64,000 nucleotides of DNA from an uncultured Ruminococcus sp. (GTDB lineage: Bacteria; Bacillota; Clostridia; Oscillospirales; Ruminococcaceae), in NCBI GenBank assembly GCA_910584195.1, contig CAJTYV010000019.1:1-64000 (forward strand). Reading direction: 5' to 3'. Shown in pieces: positions 8,815 to 16,638 of the stretch. A program made the translations under genes and the position numbers. Numbering within the stretch: position 1 is the stretch's first letter; every line of letters starts with the position of its first letter. The notes beneath the pieces were generated by a model that worked only from the letters and a program-made list of their open reading frames with translations, was not told where the DNA came from and did not search any database.

Positions 8815-9561
8815 TTATTTTGAAAGATATGTAATCCAACTTTTATCATAACCTACAGCATCTAAAACCTGTTTTTTATCAAGTTTATCCGGCTTTTTCA
8901 CTTTTATAGCCGTGTAATTAGCCGGTATTTCTTCAATAATAGTGAATTGAGATCCATGGGGCTGCCAAGTAAAACAGTGTTTATCGTCAGCTTTGCTATA
9001 TCCCTCTAAATTATTTTTCTTATTCCATTTAAAATCGTATAACTCGGGATCGTATCGAACAGTATCGGTTTCAAACACCATAAATTCATCAAAGGTCTTT
9101 CCTTTAACCAATACAACAGTACGAACAAACTTATATATTTGTCTGACAGCAGACACCCTTTCGTTCCATATATCCAACACAAGACCGCCAATATAATTGG
9201 GGTCTTGATGAAGAATATTATCCTCTTCAAAGGAGTAAGCCGGAGAATTACGACCGCTTATTAATCTAACTGTCTTCTGGTTGAGTATGTTTTTAGACGA
9301 TGCAATAACCGTCTTGGCTCCCCAGCAGCAACTGCCAAGTATAATATCGTCTAATCCTACGTTAGATGGCTTCCATGTTGCATTAATACAGTTAGCAAAT
9401 ATCTGTTCCCATTCGTTCCCCTCCAATGAATACGAATCTTTAGTAGCCATGAGATAAACTAACTCTTTTCCAAGTGTTTCGACAAAAGTTTTAGGAAATT
9501 TATTTAATTCATATGGCGGCTTCGCTTTATTTACTGTTCTTAATTTAGGTTCGTTAGGCAT
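8815..9561 (-). CDS. Candidate type II restriction endonuclease
   Basis: 248 residues, no membrane segment, no family I can name with confidence. Position is the main clue: it lies between the first methyltransferase and vsr on the same strand, exactly where the cognate nuclease of such clusters usually is. LDDIILGSCCWGAKTVIAS (about 71-89) has an acidic pair followed by a Lys on a predicted strand and could hold a PD-(D/E)xK-like site, although the usual second acid before Lys is not obvious. RLISGRNSPAYSFEEDN (about 102-118) may aid DNA binding. It could instead be an accessory protein. Confidence 0.5.
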   Translation of the reverse strand: MPNEPKLRTVNKAKPPYELNKFPKTFVETLGKELVYLMATKDSYSLEGNEWEQIFANCINATWKPSNVGLDDIILGSCCWGAKTVIASSKNILNQKTVRLISGRNSPAYSFEEDNILHQDPNYIGGLVLDIWNERVSAVRQIYKFVRTVVLVKGKTFDEFMVFETDTVRYDPELYDFKWNKKNNLEGYSKADDKHCFTWQPHGSQFTIIEEIPANYTAIKVKKPDKLDKKQVLDAVGYDKSWITYLSK

Positions 9562-9646
9562 AAATCATCCTCCTTTATGCGACATAACACCTTAAAATAC
9601 ATTATATCACAAAAAGAAAGATTTGTCTATATCTGTTGAAAATTTT

Positions 9647-10777
9647 TTAATCGTGAAAAACAAGAGGAATAAAGTTATCAAGTACGCACGAAATCAAATT
9701 AACAGGAACAGCATTTCCGGTTTGCTTTCTTATCTGAGAATCGTTGACAACAATTTTGAACGAATCTGGAAAACCTTGTAATCTAAGTAATTCTCTCGGC
9801 GTAAATCTACGTTCTCCATTTACAAGAAGATAATTGTAAGATGCGCCTGCTCTTAACGCGCAGGAATAAGGATATGAAGATATATTTCCTGCTTTGTTTT
9901 CATGCCAAACGCTAAGTTCGTACTCAGATGTGTGCATAGATTTTCTCTTTTTAATAATAGCGTCGGAAGCATAGTATTTTAGCGGCACTTCAGACTCTAT
10001 TATATCTGCCAAAGTTTTTCCGTCAGTAATTTTATCAGGCCATTTCATGTTAAAGGGCTTAGTTGAACCTACGATAACAACACGTTCTCGTTTCTGCGGT
10101 AAACCGCAGTCCAATGCGTTTATAACTTTATAGTCAACATAATAACCTAGATTTTTTAAAACGTTCAAGATTGTAGCGAATGTTTTACCGCCGTTATGCC
10201 CTACTAAACGTTTTACGTTCTCAAGCACAAACGCTTTAGGTTTCTTTTCTTTCAAAATCCTTGCAATGTCAAAGAAAAGCGTACCTCTTGTATCTTTAAA
10301 ACCCTTACCAAGTCCGATGATACTGAACGGCTGACATGGAAATCCGCCAAGCAGAAGATCGTGATCAGGAATGTCTTTTTCATTAATTTTAGTTATATCG
10401 CCGAAAGGGTATTCTCCAAAATTTGCTTTATAGCTTTCTCTGGCATATTCATCTATGTCAGAGCTAAAAACGCATTCACCCTCAACGCCAAGTTTTTCAA
10501 AGGTTCTATTACAAGCGTATCTAAATCCGCCTATCCCACAGAACAAATCAATAAAAGAAATATGGTTAGTTAACTGCGTATTTTCATTTTCAATTATAAA
10601 AAGTTGATCTACCGGAACTTCAAGAACTTGAGATATTTTCATAGCTATATCTACGGACGGAATAGATTGTCCATTCTCAATCGATATGATAGAACGTCTG
10701 GAAACGCCTATAGATTTAGCAAGCAAATCTTGTGTAATTGTTTTTTCTTCTCTACATACTTTAACTGTATTTGTCAT
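9647..10777 (-). CDS. DNA (cytosine-5) methyltransferase with N-terminal HTH
   Basis: 376 residues. Residues 6-60 form a XRE-type helix-turn-helix (TQDLLAKSIGVSRRSIISIENG) and the rest is a C5-methyltransferase: DLFCGIGGFRYAC (about 77-89), PCQPF with catalytic Cys148, ENVKRL (186-191), QGFPDSF and QTGNAVPVNLI. Methyltransferases with this fused HTH, such as M.SsoII and M.EcoRII, also repress their own promoter, so this protein may time expression of the whole cluster. It is the first gene of the operon reading toward 5575. Confidence 0.93.
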   Translation of the reverse strand: MTNTVKVCREEKTITQDLLAKSIGVSRRSIISIENGQSIPSVDIAMKISQVLEVPVDQLFIIENENTQLTNHISFIDLFCGIGGFRYACNRTFEKLGVEGECVFSSDIDEYARESYKANFGEYPFGDITKINEKDIPDHDLLLGGFPCQPFSIIGLGKGFKDTRGTLFFDIARILKEKKPKAFVLENVKRLVGHNGGKTFATILNVLKNLGYYVDYKVINALDCGLPQKRERVVIVGSTKPFNMKWPDKITDGKTLADIIESEVPLKYYASDAIIKKRKSMHTSEYELSVWHENKAGNISSYPYSCALRAGASYNYLLVNGERRFTPRELLRLQGFPDSFKIVVNDSQIRKQTGNAVPVNLISCVLDNFIPLVFHD

Positions 10778-10895
10778 AATTCACACATACCTTTTCAAAG
10801 TGAAATGTGAAGGATTCTTCACATTTAGTATTATAACGCTTTCAAATCGAAATGTCAAGTTAATTTGAAAAATTACGGTTAAAAAATTCTCGTTT

Positions 10896-10935
10896 GCAAA
10901 GATTTAAGAGTCTTTGCGAACTTTTTGTTTTGCAG
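10896..10935. repeat. 40-bp repeat with terminator hairpin, copy 1
   Basis: GCAAAGA ... TCTTTGC stem followed by CTTTTTGTTTT on the plus strand. It matches 14647-14686 at 38 of 40 positions. No plus-strand gene ends here, so the terminator looks orphaned. The two copies bracket the XRE and lectin-protein module. Confidence 0.65.
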
Positions 10936-10945
10936 GAATTATGTA

Positions 10946-11226
10946 ATGAATGGATTTTCAGATTGTATAGTCAACGCAGGTTGGCTTTCGCCTGGCAAGG
11001 ACGACAACGAAGTTGTGACAGTAGAATTTTTCATTAATGTGCCACATAAGTGAAATACAATAAACTTCATAATATTAAACCTACAGTAAAGTGTGATTAT
11101 TAGATTATTATTCAGATAATCAAGCAAATCGTTTATGCAGGAAAAGCATTCGCATTTCATAACGATAAATGCGTAAAGCGTGATACTCTTAACGAAGAAA
11201 TAGGTCTTACAGATAAAATTGAATAA
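10946..11226 (+). pseudogene. Degenerate small reading frames
   Basis: Plus-strand frame MNGFSDCIVNAGWLSPGKDD stops after 35 codons (11051). A second stretch ending in NDKCVKRDTLNEEIGLTDKI stops at 11226, just before a strong terminator. This looks like one small gene broken by stops. Family unknown. Confidence 0.3.
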
Positions 11227-11239
11227 TCCCACAAGCGAA

Positions 11240-11269
11240 AGCCAGCCGAGTTTTTAAGCTCGGCTGGCT
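11240..11269 (+). terminator. Strong terminator
   Basis: 11-bp perfect stem AGCCAGCCGAG with its complement, 8-nt loop, then ATTTTCATTTTTT. It closes the degenerate plus-strand gene. Confidence 0.85.
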
Positions 11270-11327
11270 ATTTTCATTTTTTCGCTAAATCTTCAGAAAT
11301 TTCTTTATTACCTGAAAGTGTTTATCT

Positions 11328-11669
11328 TTATAATGCTTCTTTTTTCTGAGCCTGTGATTCAAGAAGTTCACTGATAAGATATTCGACCTTTCCTTTGTTT
11401 CGTTCGGAAAGGCTTCTCCAGTTAATTATAATTTCCTTTTCATCATCATCGAACAACTGTCCATTTTTATAAGGGCATCGTCCGGCAAGATAGTCGAGAC
11501 TTACATTATAATAGTCCGCAAGCTGAATTGCACGTGAAAATGGCAGTTCACGCTCGCCTTTCTCATATTTCCCGTAATATTGGGCAGTTGTTCCAAGATA
11601 ATTGGCAAGTTCCGTCTGCGTTTTGTCTGAATCCTCTCTCAAATCTCTGATTCTGTAATACGTAGTCAT
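11328..11669 (-). CDS. XRE-family transcriptional regulator
   Basis: 113 residues. The N-terminal helix-turn-helix is RIRDLREDSDKTQTELANYL followed by TTAQYYGKYEKGERELP, then the usual LADYYNVSLDYLAGR. The acidic C-terminal third may dimerise. I start at MTTYYRIRDL (ATG 11669), which has AAGGAG about 9 bases upstream. It is divergent from the secreted lectin protein. A perfect 20-bp palindrome (11694-11713) lies between its start and the promoter of that gene, so it probably represses itself and may control the neighbour. Confidence 0.88.
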   Translation of the reverse strand: MTTYYRIRDLREDSDKTQTELANYLGTTAQYYGKYEKGERELPFSRAIQLADYYNVSLDYLAGRCPYKNGQLFDDDEKEIIINWRSLSERNKGKVEYLISELLESQAQKKEAL

Positions 11670-11693
11670 ATATGACACTCCTTTCTGAATCAA

Positions 11694-11713
11694 TTTTATC
11701 ATAAATGATAAAA
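11694..11713. promoter_or_regulatory. Palindromic operator
   Basis: TTTTATCAT, two A, ATGATAAAA: a perfect dyad 25 bases upstream of the XRE start and 6 bases before the -35 of the divergent promoter. It is the likely site of the XRE protein. Confidence 0.6.
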
Positions 11714-11718
11714 AAGTA

Positions 11719-11747
11719 TTGACATTTTAGTCATAATAGATTATAAT
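11719..11747 (+). promoter_or_regulatory. Consensus promoter of the lectin/dockerin gene
   Basis: TTGACA (11719-11724), a 17-base spacer and TATAAT (11742-11747), both boxes at full consensus. The predicted start is about 90 bases before the gene. Confidence 0.85.
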
Positions 11748-11847
11748 TATATAAAAGGAATCAGATGTGGTTTCAACTTGCGTTATTATACCATTTTTGG
11801 ATTTCTTTTATTCTATAAATTAAAGTGATTATAAAGGAGTTGTTTTT

Positions 11848-14391
11848 ATGAAAAAGAGAAAATTATTTTCGAGGCTGGTGTCCACTTTGACTGCGTTTGT
11901 TGTATGTTTGATGATTTTGCCGATGGTGAAGCCTGATGCAGCTAAAGCAGAGAATAGGTCAGGAAACTTTAGTAGTAATTATTCGTTAGGGAGCGATCCA
12001 GCTCAAAATATGGTTAATATTGCTTTTGCGCAAGAGGGGAAAAAAGGTTCTCAATTAGGTTATAATTCGGATTGGTGCGCATGGTTTGTAGCTGATTGTG
12101 CAAGGCTTGCAGGACAAGATACAATTATTCCGGAGAAAGGAAGAGTGAGAGATTTAGCATCTGCCATAAAAGGCGAAGAAACTTCTACACCGCAAGTTGG
12201 AGACATATGTATTTTTGACTGGAACAGCGTTTCTGGTCCATACGATCATGTTGAAATTGTATATCAAGTCAGTGGAAGTACAGTTTACACAATTGGAGGC
12301 AATTCCGGCAGTACTGGCAGTTATAAAACAAATTATGTAAAAACTCGTAATGCTACTGAAACCGGTCAGATACAGTGTTATATTCATCCGTATTACAATG
12401 GTGCATCCACACCTGAAAACGACGATGAATTAGGCATACCATACCCACGACCGCAGGTAAGCAGTACAGTATGGCTTGGCAAAAACGGAATAACGTCAGG
12501 GAATTATGTAAAATGGCTTCAAACTGCACTGAACAAAGCTGATAATGCAGGACTTGCTGTAGATGGACAGTTTGGTTCTGGAACTACTACAGCAGTTAAG
12601 AACTTTCAGGCAAAACATGGCTTGACTCAGGACGGTCAGGCTGGAACTTCAACAATAAATAAGTTGGTCGAGATTATTAAGGGGCAGATGAATCCGATGA
12701 ATCCGCCGTCTTGGGCATGGATTTCAGCAACAGATGATAGGACATCCTTTGCTGTCGGAGAGCAAATTCATTTTTGGATGAGCGCAGATGAAACAAGCAG
12801 TCCTATTACTCATTATGTCATAGGTATTAACAAAGGCGATGAAAGAATCATAACAGAAGAATGTAATGGTGACTATTATGTGTCTTTTGACGAACCAGGC
12901 GATTATTCAGTGTACGTCAGCGCATATAATAGTGCAGGTTGGGCTGATAGTAATATAATATATTTTCAGATTGTAACGCCAACACCGCAGGGTCATGTAA
13001 TGTCGGAAAGTGAAGCTGCTGGGCAAACCATTCCTAATGGAGATTATTGGATATATTCATCAATCAATCAAAATTATGCTTTAGATATTCCATATGATGA
13101 AATCTCAACACAAGGAGCTAACATTCAAATGTGGGTATGGGATACAGAAGTTATGCCAACACAATATGATGTGTTTACTGTGACTTATTGTGGAAATGGT
13201 TTTTATGAGATCAGGCAAAAAGGCACTGATTTGTGTTTAGATGTGCTTGATGCTTCATTAGACAGAGGTACAAATGTTCAGTTGTGGACGGAAAATGATA
13301 CTGCTTCACAACAATGGTCAATAACCAGAACTGACACAGGGTATATGCTACAAGCGAGATGTAATGGATATTGTCTTGATGTTTATGGCGGAGAATTTGA
13401 AAAAGAAACTAATGTCCGAGTTTGGGATCAGAACAACTCTCTTGCACAAAGATTCTTATTTATTCCTTATGGTGAATCCTATGGGCGAAGCATTGACGAT
13501 GGCGTGTATAGTATAAGGTCGGCAATCAATTCTGATTATTGTATTGATGCTGCAGGAAATGCTGTTTATTCAAATTATAAAAATGAAACAAATATACAAC
13601 TATGGGAAACTGCAGGCTGTGATGATTTATTCTATGTTGAATATTTGTCAAACGGATTTTATAATATAAGTGAGATAAGTACAGGATTGTCAATTGATGT
13701 GTATAATAGCGTATCAGAATCTGTTTACATGAATGTTAACACAAACATACAATTATACGAAAGACACAACGGAAGATCACAATCATGGCTTATAAAAGAT
13801 AATGGCGATGGAACTTATACTTTAATTTCGAAATTAAGCGGATATTGCTTGGATTTAAAAGACGGCACATGTGAAGAAAGTCAAAATATTGCTCAATTCA
13901 TTTATAACTACGCTGGAGCACAAAAATGGCAGTTTGTACCTGTTTTGCCAGAAAGAATATCTATTGAAGCAAATCCGAATAAAATAACTTATGAAATCGG
14001 AGAAAAAATAACCCCCGCAGGTATTGCTGTGCGAGAAATATATTCCGTAGATACTTTCAGAGATATTACTGAAGATGTTAATTACAAATATGATTTTTCA
14101 AAAGCAGGAAAAACCAATGTAACTGTATCTTATGCTATAAAAGGAAATACATATAAAGATACCTTTTCTGTTACTGTAAACGGAAGTGAAGTTTTAGGCG
14201 ATGTCAACTCCGACGGCAAATTCAATATATCCGATGCAGTCATACTTCAAAAATGGCTTTTAGCCGAACCGAACACAAAACTTGCCGACTGGAAAGCCGC
14301 AGATTTATGCGAGGATGACAAACTTGACATTTTTGACATGATTGAAATGAGAAAACTTCTCATTCAAAACAACTCTCTGTCTGCACAATAA
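11848..14391 (+). CDS. Secreted CHAP-like amidase with lectin and dockerin domains
   Basis: 847 residues. Signal peptide 1-35 (KKRKLFSRL, hydrophobic core, AKA end). Residues 48-165 form a CHAP-like cysteine amidase or peptidase domain with catalytic Cys77 (SDWCAWFV) and His134 (YDHVEIVY). Then come a peptidoglycan-binding domain (about 203-275: VDGQFGSGTTTAVKNFQAKH), an Ig-like stretch, two ricin-type beta-trefoil lectin units (about 393-548 and 553-707, with repeated QLW/QMW motifs), a Big-3-like Ig domain and a C-terminal type I dockerin (GDVNSDGKFNISD ... ADLCEDDKLDIFD). It would cleave peptidoglycan or cell-wall peptide and dock on a cohesin scaffold at the surface. GGAG precedes ATG by 8 bases. 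It probably acts on rival cells or in wall remodelling; the target is unknown. Confidence 0.85.
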   Translation: MKKRKLFSRLVSTLTAFVVCLMILPMVKPDAAKAENRSGNFSSNYSLGSDPAQNMVNIAFAQEGKKGSQLGYNSDWCAWFVADCARLAGQDTIIPEKGRVRDLASAIKGEETSTPQVGDICIFDWNSVSGPYDHVEIVYQVSGSTVYTIGGNSGSTGSYKTNYVKTRNATETGQIQCYIHPYYNGASTPENDDELGIPYPRPQVSSTVWLGKNGITSGNYVKWLQTALNKADNAGLAVDGQFGSGTTTAVKNFQAKHGLTQDGQAGTSTINKLVEIIKGQMNPMNPPSWAWISATDDRTSFAVGEQIHFWMSADETSSPITHYVIGINKGDERIITEECNGDYYVSFDEPGDYSVYVSAYNSAGWADSNIIYFQIVTPTPQGHVMSESEAAGQTIPNGDYWIYSSINQNYALDIPYDEISTQGANIQMWVWDTEVMPTQYDVFTVTYCGNGFYEIRQKGTDLCLDVLDASLDRGTNVQLWTENDTASQQWSITRTDTGYMLQARCNGYCLDVYGGEFEKETNVRVWDQNNSLAQRFLFIPYGESYGRSIDDGVYSIRSAINSDYCIDAAGNAVYSNYKNETNIQLWETAGCDDLFYVEYLSNGFYNISEISTGLSIDVYNSVSESVYMNVNTNIQLYERHNGRSQSWLIKDNGDGTYTLISKLSGYCLDLKDGTCEESQNIAQFIYNYAGAQKWQFVPVLPERISIEANPNKITYEIGEKITPAGIAVREIYSVDTFRDITEDVNYKYDFSKAGKTNVTVSYAIKGNTYKDTFSVTVNGSEVLGDVNSDGKFNISDAVILQKWLLAEPNTKLADWKAADLCEDDKLDIFDMIEMRKLLIQNNSLSAQ

Positions 14392-14435
14392 GAGAGAACA
14401 TATATGGGTTTAATCCAATGTAACAGGACAAACAG

Positions 14436-14467
14436 AAACCTCCGCAGGAGCAATCTTGCGGAAGTTT
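14436..14467 (+). terminator. Terminator of the lectin/dockerin gene
   Basis: AAAC/TCCGCA arm pairs with TGCGGA/GTTT, then TGTTATTT. It lies 45 bases past the stop codon. Confidence 0.75.
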
Positions 14468-14501
14468 GTTATTTACATAAACAGCATTGACATACCCCCT
14501 A

Positions 14502-14514
14502 TGTCACAGTGACA
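14502..14514. promoter_or_regulatory. Short palindrome in the gap before the RepA-like gene
   Basis: TGTCAC A GTGACA, a perfect dyad. TGTCAC also occurs within the iteron-like sites at 15729-15846. The rest of 14468-14646 shows no gene; it holds C-rich runs and a second TGTGTCA. Confidence 0.35.
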
Positions 14515-14646
14515 CGGCGAAACTCCACAACACCCCCCTGTGTCAAAAATAAATTTCCTGTATAAAACAGAAAAATGATTCCCAAAGTCTTGACAGACGC
14601 TTAAAAATGACATACCATAGAATTGGGAGCATAGCAGAAATTGCCC

Positions 14647-14686
14647 GCAAAGATTTAAGAGTCTTTGCGGGCTTTTTGTTTTGCAG
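14647..14686 (+). repeat. 40-bp repeat with terminator hairpin, copy 2
   Basis: Same sequence as 10896-10935 apart from two bases. The stem GCAAAGA/TCTTTGC is extended here by CCC/GGG, followed by CTTTTTGTTTT. It ends 40 bases before the RepA-like gene. Confidence 0.65.
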
Positions 14687-14725
14687 AGATTTTTAATCTA
14701 AAATCAAGAAAGGTGGATTGATATA

Positions 14726-15775
14726 ATGGAAAGATTGGACACACGATCTTGCGAAGAAATCATGATGACTGTTTACAAGCCAATTGAATTTGTAGTCGAC
14801 GGTTTGATTGCAAATGGATTGTATATCCTTGCAGGAGCGCCGAAGGTCGGAAAATCGTGGCTGTCGCTTGATGTCTGTCTGAGTATAGCAAAAGGAGAAA
14901 ATATTCTCGGACATGAAACAAGATGCGGAACAGCATTGTATCTGTGTCTTGAGGACAGCTTTGAGCGAATACAAAAACGGTTGTATGAGCTGACAGACGA
15001 GCCCACTGAAAATCTGCACTTCGCAATCATGGCAAATACGATCGGCAGCGGTCTTGAAAATCAGATTGAGAAATTCAAGTCCGGGCATTCTGATTTGAAA
15101 ATTGTTGTGATCGATACTCTGCAAATGATTCGTGAATCAACTGAGAATAATTATGGTTCTGATTACAAGGAACTATCTGTTCTGAAAACCCTTGCAGATA
15201 AGCTTGAAATCGCAATCGTACTTGTGCATCATACTCGAAAATGTTCTGACAGCGACCCGTTCAATATGATTTCGGGTTCGACAGGATTAAGCGGTTGTGT
15301 TGATGGAAGTATGGTTCTTGTTGAAACCAAACGAGGCAGTCGAAAAGCAAAGCTGTACTGTGTCGGACGTGACATTGAAAATGCTGAAATCAATTTGCTG
15401 TTCGACAGCTATTTGAAAAAATGGAATGTCACTGACGAACCGACTGCTTCAAAAAATAAGGACAATATTTTTCTCTCAGCTGTTTATCTGTTCATAAAAA
15501 AGAAGATTCATTTTGAGGGTACTGCTACAGAACTTGTTGAGCAACTGAAGTCCGTCACCGATGAAAAGTTTTTCACAAACAGAATAACTCGTGACCTTGT
15601 TCAGAATGGTTACGAAATGAGCAAGTATGGAATTAACTTTAAGCATGAGCGAACTCATTCGGGCAGGGTAATATGTCTTTACTATTGTTCAGAGCGTGAC
15701 GGTAGTGACGGTAAAAACGGTAGCGGAGTTACTGTCACAAAACGACTTGCCGAAGTGTCACAAACGTCTATATAG
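14726..15775 (+). CDS. RepA-like RecA-fold ATPase (AAA_25 type)
   Basis: 349 residues. Walker A is GAPKVGKS (about 37-44), Walker B IVVIDTLQM (about 125-133), followed by VLVHHTRK (sensor region) and a Ser/Gly-rich loop near ISGSTGLSG. This is the hexameric RepA-helicase type of ATPase found as a single gene in plasmids, phages and integrative elements, where it helps unwind or load at the element's origin. AAAGGTGG lies about 10 bases before ATG. The C-terminal third (after 235) looks like a DNA-binding winged helix. Direct repeats TTACTGTCAC at the end of the gene and just beyond could be its origin. It may give the element a limited ability to replicate. Confidence 0.75.
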   Translation: MERLDTRSCEEIMMTVYKPIEFVVDGLIANGLYILAGAPKVGKSWLSLDVCLSIAKGENILGHETRCGTALYLCLEDSFERIQKRLYELTDEPTENLHFAIMANTIGSGLENQIEKFKSGHSDLKIVVIDTLQMIRESTENNYGSDYKELSVLKTLADKLEIAIVLVHHTRKCSDSDPFNMISGSTGLSGCVDGSMVLVETKRGSRKAKLYCVGRDIENAEINLLFDSYLKKWNVTDEPTASKNKDNIFLSAVYLFIKKKIHFEGTATELVEQLKSVTDEKFFTNRITRDLVQNGYEMSKYGINFKHERTHSGRVICLYYCSERDGSDGKNGSGVTVTKRLAEVSQTSI

Positions 15776-15846
15776 CGTTGATTACAGTGCGTGTCAGTAG
15801 AAATCAGGAGTCGTTTTTTACTGTCACGGTTTGTAGTTACTGTCAC
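15729..15846. repeat. Three iteron-like TTACTGTCAC repeats
   Basis: Exact 10-mers at 15729-15738, 15818-15827 and 15837-15846, the last two 19 bases apart (about two helical turns). They lie at the 3' end of the RepA-like gene and in the gap after it. Possible initiator or helicase loading site. Confidence 0.4.
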
Positions 15847-16297
15847 GCAAAAGCAAAGCGAATTCTGCCCGAATTTGCCCTCCAAATTTTAATAGGGTAA
15901 GTTATCGGCAGAGAGCATAAAAACGGCACACAGGGCAACGTGGAGCATTTGTGAGCGAGTAATCCGATTACGGTAAAGGTGATGAAAAAATGTGGAATCG
16001 GCATATTGCACAAACGAAGCTGAATTCTGAGAATAACCAGTTGATTAATTTTATTGCTAGTTAAAGCAGCGGGGTCGCTGCGTTCACAGCGGACGGCAAA
16101 GCCGACCGCAGAAGTGCCGAAATTACGTTGTTTCCGCAAGTGATTTGTGCAATTTTTAGCAGTCGCATTACGGGGTCGTGAATTGAAAATCAGTCGCATT
16201 TAGGAGTCGTAACTGCAAAATAGTGCTGATAATTGGCGTATTTATAGGAGTTGCATAAGGCGTAAAGCCTAAAAATTTAGAGAAAGGAAAATTTAAA
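15847..16297. other. Gap without a gene
   Basis: No convincing reading frame on either strand. It contains several GGGTCG/GGAGTCG blocks (around 16069, 16173, 16206) and a hairpin GCGGACGGCAAAGCCGACCGC (around 16085-16110, imperfect). It is probably a leader or non-coding origin region ahead of the recombinase genes. Confidence 0.4.
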
Positions 16298-16453
16298 ATG
16301 ATCAATTTAATGTTTACAAGAGAATCAAGTGTAAGAACAACAAGGAGGTCGATAAACATATGCCAAGACCGAGAGAGATACCCAAGATCAATTCAGTCGT
16401 TGTCACATACAACGGCGATAAAAAATCCTTTGAGGATTTTATGGTGTCCATGA
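16298..16453 (+). other. Possible 51-codon leader frame
   Basis: ATG 16298 follows AGAAAGGAAA and reads MINLMFTRESSVRTTRRSIN before overlapping the next gene in another frame. It may be a coupled leader or chance. Confidence 0.2.
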
Positions 16454-16542
16454 TTATGGACTACTTGAATTCATATAGTATAGCCAAATCTGAGCCTCCT
16501 GAATTTGTTGGTAAGGTAGAAAAAATTACAAAGTCTGCGTGA
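16360..16542 (+). CDS. Small conserved-looking protein before the recombinase
   Basis: 60 residues starting MPRPREIPKINSVVVTYNGD, mixed alpha/beta, no Cys and no membrane segment. A strong AAGGAGG stands 9 bases before ATG, so it is probably translated. It precedes the serine recombinase by 96 bases on the same strand. Small genes in this position of serine-recombinase elements sometimes encode a directionality factor; that role here is only a guess from position. Confidence 0.55.
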   Translation: MPRPREIPKINSVVVTYNGDKKSFEDFMVSMIMDYLNSYSIAKSEPPEFVGKVEKITKSA

Positions 16543-16638
16543 TTGCTGGACTTTCAAAAACAATTGTGATATGGTTGTCGTAGCGCCAAGAAAGGTGCTG
16601 CGACTGCCAACTACACAAATTCAAAGGAGGTTGAAATT

